A DNA stretch of 11,561 nt, taken from NCBI GenBank assembly GCA_005788205.1, contig SXYT01000029.1, positions 1 through 11,561 on the forward strand, in the 5' to 3' direction. This document shows, piece by piece, positions 8,016 through 11,561 of this stretch (the first letter of the stretch is position 1; every line of letters starts with the position of its first letter). The DNA is from Actinomycetota bacterium. Lineage in GTDB: Bacteria; Actinomycetota; Acidimicrobiia; Acidimicrobiales; Ilumatobacteraceae. The notes under the pieces are model-generated. The model worked only from the letters and a program-made list of their open reading frames with translations. It ran no database searches and was not told the origin of the DNA. The position numbers and the translations under genes are program-made.

Positions 8016-8029
8016 GGCCCGTGCGGGCC
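8016..8029 (+). terminator. Possible hairpin after crgA
   Basis: GGCCCG and CGGGCC form a perfect six-base inverted repeat with a two-base gap (in practice a five-base stem with a four-base loop), starting 11 bases after the crgA stop. No T-run follows, so it may be a weak or Rho-assisted terminator, or chance in GC-rich DNA. Confidence 0.3.
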
Positions 8030-8069
8030 AACGTCGGGAAAAATCACAGCAGCGTTGTTTCACACACGG

Positions 8070-8104
8070 TTGTCCACAATCTGTGGAGAACATCCTGTGG
8101 GTAT
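8070..8104. promoter_or_regulatory. DnaA-box pair in the crgA / zinc-knuckle gene convergent gap
   Basis: TTGTCCACA at 8070-8078 equals the actinobacterial DnaA-box consensus known from Streptomyces and Mycobacterium. TGTGGAGAA at 8082-8090 is its inverted copy with one mismatch (TTCTCCACA on the - strand), so TCCACA and TGTGGA form a dyad with a three-base centre. A third, weaker site TGTGGGTAT lies at 8096-8104, and the partial match TTGTTTCACA is at 8055-8064. The surrounding 8036-8110 is richer in A/T than the flanks. The gap is between two gene 3' ends, so no promoter is needed here. It may be an origin-related or titration site for DnaA; no dnaA or dnaN is in the window, so I do not call it oriC. 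The rest of the 123-base gap holds only the crgA hairpin and a small ATCGA/TCGAT inverted repeat (8103-8116). Confidence 0.55.
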
Positions 8105-8128
8105 CGAACAGTCGATCCGGTGGTGCGC

Positions 8129-8395
8129 TCACTCGAAGCGCGGCGTCATGAACTCCATGTCCTCCATGCAGTGGCGCGGCGGCGGGGGATCCTCGTCCGG
8201 GGCCATCACCATCCGTAACTCGGTACCGCACACGCTGCAGCGGTAGCGCACGTTGATCCGGCGCATCTCGCCGGTGGGTGGGGGCGGAGGGGGCGCCGTG
8301 GCCATCGAACGCAGCATCGAGAGGCCGATCTTCCAGATGTAGCGGAACAGCAGGACGCCACAGAGGAACCACACGACGGTGCCGAAAGAAGGCAT
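8129..8395 (-). CDS. Small membrane-anchored protein with a putative zinc knuckle, function unknown
   Basis: I do not recognise a named family. The 88-residue product has an N-terminal hydrophobic segment (about residues 4-22, ending in basic and aromatic residues), a six-proline run (35-40), and a small C-terminal domain with C53-S-V-C56 and H75-C76, which could hold one zinc ion in a C2HC fashion. YRCSVCGTELRM and DEDPPPPRHCMEDM are distinctive and look conserved rather than random. With Cys in a CxxC knuckle and a single helix, it could be a membrane-attached ribbon protein facing the cytoplasm. ATG 8395 is chosen because it gives the hydrophobic anchor and because TAGAGT, a -10-like box, is six bases upstream, suggesting a leaderless message. 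It lies 53 bases after the thiolase gene on the same strand and may also be read from it. Confidence 0.72.
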   Translation of the reverse strand: MPSFGTVVWFLCGVLLFRYIWKIGLSMLRSMATAPPPPPPTGEMRRINVRYRCSVCGTELRMVMAPDEDPPPPRHCMEDMEFMTPRFE

Positions 8396-8401
8396 GCCAG
8401 A

Positions 8402-8431
8402 ACTCTACGGTGCCGCGGCGCGGGATGTCCG
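8402..8431 (-). promoter_or_regulatory. Candidate leaderless promoter of the zinc-knuckle gene
   Basis: On the - strand CGGACA (8431-8426) and TAGAGT (8407-8402) are separated by 18 bases, and the ATG follows six bases after the -10. The same geometry occurs at 11452-11481. It sits between the thiolase stop and this gene, so the gene probably has its own transcript. Confidence 0.45.
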
Positions 8432-8448
8432 TGCAGGGAGACGGGGTG

Positions 8449-9618
8449 CTAGCCGAGACGCTCGATGATGGTGGCGTTCGCCATGCCGCCGCCCTCGCAC
8501 ATCGTCTGAAGGCCGTATCGACCGTCGGTGCGCTCCAGTTCGTGCAGCAAAGTGGTGAGCAGGCGCGTGCCTGATGCGCCGAGCGGGTTGCCGAGGGCGA
8601 TCGCGCAGCCGTTCGGGTTCACCGTGGCCATGTCCGGGCGCAGTTCCTTCTCCCAGGCGAGCACCACGGAGGCGAACGCCTCGTTGATCTCGGTCACGCT
8701 GATGTCGGCCATCGTCAGGCCGGCCCGCTCCAGCACCTTGCGGGTGGAGGGGATCGGTGCGGTGAGCATGTAACGCGGGTTGTCACCGGCGAGCGCGAAG
8801 TTCACGAAACGCGCACGCGGCGTCAGGCCCAGCTGCTTGGCCTTCTCCTCGCTCATGATGAGCACAGCGGACGCACCGTCGGTGATCTGGCTGGAGTTGC
8901 CGGCCGTCACGCGGCCGCCTTCCTCTGCCGGGCGGAACGCGGGCTTCAGCGCACCGAGCGACTCGCGCGTGGTGTCGCGGATGCCCTCGTCGGTCGTCAT
9001 CATCTTGCCCTCGGCGTCGACCACGGGCAGGATCTCGCGCTCGAAGCGGCCCTCCTTGGTGGCCTGCGCCGCGAGCTGCTGGCTGCGCACGCCGAACGCG
9101 TCCATATCGTCACGGGTGACACCCCACTTGTCGGCAATCAACTCCGCAGAGATGCCCTGGGGCACCAGTCCGCCCTCGGGTGCGTAGCGGGCGCTGACCT
9201 GCGGGCCGAACGGGAACCCGTACTTGCCCTCTGCCATCGCCGCACCCATCGGCACGCGGGTCATGACCTCCACACCGGATGCGATCACGATGTCGTACGC
9301 ACCGGCCATCACGCCCTGCGCGGCGAAGTGGGCGGCCTGCTGGCTGCTGCCGCACTGGCGGTCAATCGTGGTGCCGGGGATCGTCTCGGGCAGGCCAGCG
9401 GCGAGCACGGCGTTGCGGCCGATGTTGAGGCTCTGCTCGCCCACCTGCATCACGCAGCCCATGATCACGTCGTCGATCAACGCAGGATCGAAGTTGTTGC
9501 GGTCCACGAGCGCCTTCAGTGTCTGGGCGGCGAGGTCGACGGGGTGCCATTCCTTCAGGCGCCCGTTGCGCTTGCCCAGTGGTGTGCGGATGGCATCGAC
9601 AATGACTGCGTTGTGCAT
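8449..9618 (-). CDS. Thiolase-family protein (acetyl-CoA acetyltransferase / FadA6-like) with His-to-Asn change
   Basis: The 389-residue length is normal for a thiolase, which cleaves 3-ketoacyl-CoA or condenses two acyl-CoAs. The nucleophile is present as C89 in DRQCGSSQQAAH, NEAF is at 312-315, and the second catalytic Cys is C374 in CEGGGMAN. The motif that normally reads GHPxGxSG, whose His activates the nucleophile, reads GNPLGASG, with Asn at 344 (codon AAC, + strand bases 8587-8589); the usual GG before it is GC. Overall wording (DRQCGSSQQ, NPNG, GRYGLQTMCEGGG) is closest to my memory of mycobacterial FadA6, which has the His. ATG 9618 gives the typical MHNAVIVDAIRTPLGK start. There is no frame break, so the gene looks intact, but activity may be altered. 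No other beta-oxidation gene is adjacent, so the substrate cannot be inferred. Confidence 0.9.
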   Translation of the reverse strand: MHNAVIVDAIRTPLGKRNGRLKEWHPVDLAAQTLKALVDRNNFDPALIDDVIMGCVMQVGEQSLNIGRNAVLAAGLPETIPGTTIDRQCGSSQQAAHFAAQGVMAGAYDIVIASGVEVMTRVPMGAAMAEGKYGFPFGPQVSARYAPEGGLVPQGISAELIADKWGVTRDDMDAFGVRSQQLAAQATKEGRFEREILPVVDAEGKMMTTDEGIRDTTRESLGALKPAFRPAEEGGRVTAGNSSQITDGASAVLIMSEEKAKQLGLTPRARFVNFALAGDNPRYMLTAPIPSTRKVLERAGLTMADISVTEINEAFASVVLAWEKELRPDMATVNPNGCAIALGNPLGASGTRLLTTLLHELERTDGRYGLQTMCEGGGMANATIIERLG

Positions 9619-9625
9619 GGCGCAA

Positions 9626-9653
9626 AGTCTGCCCCGTCCGCTTGCCCCACCAA
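9626..9653 (-). promoter_or_regulatory. Weak candidate promoter of the thiolase gene
   Basis: On the - strand TTGGTG (9653-9648) and CAGACT (9631-9626) are 16 bases apart, and the ATG follows seven bases later. The -10 differs from TANNNT in its first base. No ribosome binding site is seen. The 119-base gap to the MarR gene makes a separate promoter likely, but this exact site is uncertain. Confidence 0.25.
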
Positions 9654-9685
9654 GAATCGAACGGCGCTGTCATTTGGCCAGATTT

Positions 9686-9720
9686 CCGATCCCGTGGGTC
9701 GGCTTCGCACCCGGGGTCGG
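9686..9720 (-). terminator. Possible hairpin after the MarR gene
   Basis: Read on the - strand, starting 17 bases after the MarR stop, CCGA-CCC-GGGT can pair with ACCC-GGG-TCGG around a nine-base loop, with one mismatch and a small bulge. Only a short A/T stretch follows and no T-run. It may end the reductase-MarR transcript; in such GC-rich DNA it may also be chance. Confidence 0.3.
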
Positions 9721-9737
9721 GCCGTGTCGGTGCCGGG

Positions 9738-10175
9738 TCAGTCCGCTTCCAGCACCTTGCCGAAGATGCGCGTGAGGGCGATGACATCCGTCTCCGTGAG
9801 GCTGTTCGTGAAGACCCTGCGCACGATGCGGTAGTACCCCGGGCTCGCCTCCTTCCACATGTCGTGGCCGCGCGGGGTGAGAACGATCTCCACCGCCCTG
9901 CCGTCGTCGAGCGTGGACTTCTCGCGGGCCACGAACCTGCGTTCCTCCAGCTTGTCGATCTGGCGGGAGAGACTGCTGGGGTTCGTCATGGTGCGCTCGG
10001 CCAGTTCGTTGAACCGCATGGACCCTTCGTTCGCGGCGAGTGCGTCCAGCACCTCGAACCACGGCAGCTGCAGGTCGTACTCCTCCGCGAGCTCGTGGGT
10101 CAGCATCTTCGCCATCGCGGCGTGCGCGGTGAGGAACGCCCTCCAGGTCTGCAGGCGTTCGGGGTCCGGCAGCAT
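9738..10175 (-). CDS. MarR-family winged-helix transcriptional regulator
   Basis: This is a 145-residue protein with the usual MarR order: an N-terminal dimer helix (about 7-32), a winged helix-turn-helix (about 38-105) and a C-terminal dimer helix (about 108-144). The recognition helix region reads NPSSLSRQIDKLEERRFV (65-82), and the wing carries the hallmark D90-D91-G92-R93 followed by VEIVLTPRG. MarR proteins bind DNA as dimers and often release it on meeting small aromatic ligands or oxidants. ATG 10175 is supported by the strong site AGGTAGGAA four bases upstream; the longer open frame to 10256 only runs through the end of the reductase gene. It lies seven bases after the reductase stop, so the two are surely one operon, and it may control the divergent promoters at 11446-11511. 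The ligand is unknown. Confidence 0.9.
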   Translation of the reverse strand: MLPDPERLQTWRAFLTAHAAMAKMLTHELAEEYDLQLPWFEVLDALAANEGSMRFNELAERTMTNPSSLSRQIDKLEERRFVAREKSTLDDGRAVEIVLTPRGHDMWKEASPGYYRIVRRVFTNSLTETDVIALTRIFGKVLEAD

Positions 10176-10179
10176 CTCG

Positions 10180-10188
10180 TTCCTACCT
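10180..10188 (-). promoter_or_regulatory. Ribosome binding site of the MarR gene
   Basis: AGGTAGGAA on the - strand ends four bases before the ATG at 10175. The stop codon of the upstream reductase gene (TAG, 10185-10183) lies within it, so a ribosome ending the reductase is already placed at the next start. This is one of the few clear Shine-Dalgarno sites on the - strand of the window. Confidence 0.6.
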
Positions 10189-11445
10189 GGCCGGTGCCGG
10201 CGGGTTCTTGAGACGCTCGAAGTGCGCGAGCGCCTGGGCCTTCGTGGTGGGCACACTCAGCAGTGCGCGCGACGGCATGACCATCTTCGGCATCGTCACG
10301 CCGAGCACGGCGATCAACCTGTCGTGCAGCACGTACGTCGCGGCGAAGCGGCCCTCCTCCGTGCTGCCGGCCACCACGGTGACCTCGGCATCAGGGTGGC
10401 TGCGCCCGAGGAACTGGATGCGCGCGTCGAACTGGTCGCTCCAGAAGAACGGCACCGCCGAGTACGGGGTCTGGTCCTCCCCGCGCGACCACGCCAGCAG
10501 GTTCTGCGCGGCGACCGCACCCTGCTCGGCGGCGTTCGTCCAGTGCTCCACGCGCATGTCGGGTTCCACGTGGGCGAACATCGCGTTGGGCCAGCGCAGC
10601 AGGTCGCCGGCCGCGTACACGCCGGGCACTCCCGCGCACAGGTTCGCGTCGCACACCACGCCGTCGCGCAGCGTGAGCCCGCTCCCCTCCAGCCACCCCA
10701 CGGCGGGCGTGACGCCGATGCCCACGAGCACCGCGTCTGCCTCCACCTCGGTGCCGTCACCCAGCGTCACCGCGCGCACGTGTCCCTCGCGCTCCACGAT
10801 GCCCGTCACGCTCACGCCGCAGCGCACGTCCACCCCGTTGCGCGCGTGCACGGCGGCAACCGCAGCGCCCATCTCTGCCCCCAGCCCGCGGACCAGCGGC
10901 GCCGGCGCGCCCTCCAGCACGGTGACCCGGGCGCCCATCTGTGCGGCAGTCGCCGCGGCCTCGAGACCGATGAACCCCGCCCCGATCACCACGAAGCGGG
11001 TTCCCTCGCACAGCCCGGCGCGCAGTGCGTCGGCGTCGTCGCGGGTGCGGAGCACGTGCACGCCGCCCGTCATCGGCACGGTGGGCAGGGTGCGCACCTG
11101 GCCCCCGGTGGCCAGGATGAGCCCGTCCCACACCACAACTGACCCGTCGGCAAGGCGCACCTCGTGCGCCGCGGTGTCGAGCGACACCGCCGCAGAACCA
11201 AGACGCCACGTGATGCGAAGTTCCTCCAACATCTCGGGCCGGCGCAGCATGATGCGGTCCGCGTCGACATCACCTGAAAGAAACTTCTTTGATAGCGGCG
11301 GCTTGTCGTACGGCATCACTGCCTCGGCCCCGATGACGGTGATGCCACCCTCATGCCCGGACTGGCGCAACGTCTCCGCGGCGCGCAGGGCGGCCACCGA
11401 CGAGCCCACGATCACGATGGTCGACAGGGGACGGGAATCCGGCAC
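10183..11445 (-). CDS. FAD/NAD(P)H-dependent ferredoxin reductase (BphA4 / rhodocoxin-reductase type)
   Basis: The 420-residue product has the order of oxygenase-coupled ferredoxin reductases: an N-terminal FAD-binding Rossmann motif (IVIVGSSVAALRAAE, 10-24), YDKPPLSKKFL (46-56) typical of this subfamily, ILATGGQVR (110-117), an NAD-binding motif GAGFIGLEAA (155-164), the second FAD motif GVYAAGDLLRWPN (275-287), HWTNAAEQG (301-309), and a C-terminal reductase domain (about 325-410). Such enzymes pass electrons from NADH to a [2Fe-2S] ferredoxin that feeds a cytochrome P450 or a ring-hydroxylating oxygenase. Neither partner is in the window. The start is GTG 11445, giving eight residues before the Rossmann strand; TAGCCT lies six bases upstream, so the message is probably leaderless. 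The MarR gene follows after seven bases. The first dinucleotide motif has GSSVAA in place of GxGxxG, which is also seen in relatives with GASLAG. Confidence 0.9.
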   Translation of the reverse strand: MPDSRPLSTIVIVGSSVAALRAAETLRQSGHEGGITVIGAEAVMPYDKPPLSKKFLSGDVDADRIMLRRPEMLEELRITWRLGSAAVSLDTAAHEVRLADGSVVVWDGLILATGGQVRTLPTVPMTGGVHVLRTRDDADALRAGLCEGTRFVVIGAGFIGLEAAATAAQMGARVTVLEGAPAPLVRGLGAEMGAAVAAVHARNGVDVRCGVSVTGIVEREGHVRAVTLGDGTEVEADAVLVGIGVTPAVGWLEGSGLTLRDGVVCDANLCAGVPGVYAAGDLLRWPNAMFAHVEPDMRVEHWTNAAEQGAVAAQNLLAWSRGEDQTPYSAVPFFWSDQFDARIQFLGRSHPDAEVTVVAGSTEEGRFAATYVLHDRLIAVLGVTMPKMVMPSRALLSVPTTKAQALAHFERLKNPPAPAR

Positions 11446-11451
11446 AGCGCA

Positions 11452-11481
11452 AGGCTACGCACCGTCGGGGGGCGTTGTCCC
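11452..11481 (-). promoter_or_regulatory. Candidate leaderless promoter of the reductase-MarR operon
   Basis: On the - strand GGGACA (11481-11476) and TAGCCT (11457-11452) are 18 bases apart, and the GTG start follows six bases after the -10. Its -35 overlaps the -35 of the divergent promoter on the + strand, so one bound regulator could control both. Confidence 0.5.
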
Positions 11482-11505
11482 GTGCGCAGCCCCGTGAATT
11501 AGCGT
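11475..11505 (+). promoter_or_regulatory. Candidate leaderless promoter of the gene starting at 11512
   Basis: TTGTCC (11475-11480) and TAGCGT (11500-11505) are 19 bases apart, followed by six bases and the GTG at 11512. No ribosome binding site is present. The -35 is weak and shared in position with the divergent promoter. Confidence 0.45.
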
Positions 11506-11511
11506 GGGCGC

Positions 11512-11561
11512 GTGCTCCAGAAGAACGACACGGTGACGTTGATCCTGGACGAGGCCCGCAA
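11512..11561 (+). CDS. Start of an unidentified gene cut by the window end
   Basis: Sixteen codons plus two bases are visible, beginning GTG and reading VLQKNDTVTLILDEAR without a stop. This is too short to assign a family. The start is supported by TAGCGT six bases upstream, matching the leaderless pattern at other genes here, and by the divergent layout with the reductase gene 66 bases away. It may share control by the MarR protein. Confidence 0.45.
   Translation, partial: MLQKNDTVTLILDEAR

Noticed and set aside
8014..8128. The gap as a full replication origin (oriC)
   Set aside because: Only one perfect and one near-perfect DnaA box are present, and dnaA, dnaN and a long A/T-rich unwinding stretch are absent from the window; only the DnaA-box pair is claimed.
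7258..8151. A 297-codon + strand frame running across pabA, the promoter gap and crgA
   Set aside because: It overlaps crgA in another frame and pabA in antisense, and shows no motif.
9641..9679. Possible MarR operator with CCAA and TTGG ends upstream of the thiolase gene
   Set aside because: Only the outer four bases of each arm pair; the inner arms do not match, so the dyad is not better than chance.
9859..11142. A 427-codon open frame on the + strand opposite the MarR and reductase genes
   Set aside because: The opposite strand encodes two intact, recognisable proteins with a good ribosome binding site; this frame is a GC-driven shadow.

Overview
The window comes from a high-GC actinobacterium. 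Three things point there: the gene order fhaA-fhaB-pstP-rodA-pbpA-pknB followed by pabA/trpG and crgA, which is the origin-proximal division/Ser-Thr-kinase cluster known from Mycobacterium and other Actinobacteria; a DnaA-box sequence of the actinobacterial type (TTGTCCACA); and heavy use of G/C-ending codons with GTG starts. Details such as the short PstP ectodomain and the style of the kinase and thiolase sequences make me suspect a lineage outside the mycobacteria, perhaps Acidimicrobiia, but this is a guess from memory and not a measurement.

Region 1 (1-7064, + strand) is one tightly packed cluster. It starts inside fhaA (FHA domain). It continues with fhaB (membrane-anchored FHA protein), pstP (PP2C phosphatase), an FtsW/RodA SEDS glycosyltransferase, a PbpA-type class B transpeptidase and a PknB-type kinase with four PASTA domains. 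Genes 3 to 5 overlap by 4-8 bases. The proteins form one circuit: PknB senses peptidoglycan or lipid II outside the cell and phosphorylates targets, PstP reverses this, the FHA proteins read phospho-threonine, and the SEDS/PbpA pair makes septal or lateral wall.

Region 2 (7065-8128) holds the convergent glutamine amidotransferase pabA/trpG (- strand), a short divergent promoter region, crgA (+ strand, two-helix division protein), and a 123-base convergent intergenic gap. That gap contains a pair of inverted DnaA-box-like sequences, the most unusual non-coding signal here.

Region 3 (8129-11445, all - strand) holds a small membrane-anchored putative zinc-knuckle protein, a FadA6-like thiolase whose usual catalytic His is Asn, a MarR-family regulator, and an FAD/NAD ferredoxin reductase that is probably co-transcribed with the MarR gene. 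A divergent gene begins at 11512 and runs off the end.

Several starts in regions 2 and 3 (crgA, the zinc-knuckle gene, the reductase and the last partial gene) have a TANNNT hexamer 6-8 bases before the start codon and no ribosome binding site. This suggests leaderless transcripts. I see no tRNA, rRNA, CRISPR, insertion sequence or phage gene. I do not see a wholly new system; the most noteworthy points are the DnaA-box pair, the altered thiolase active site and the altered kinase activation loop.
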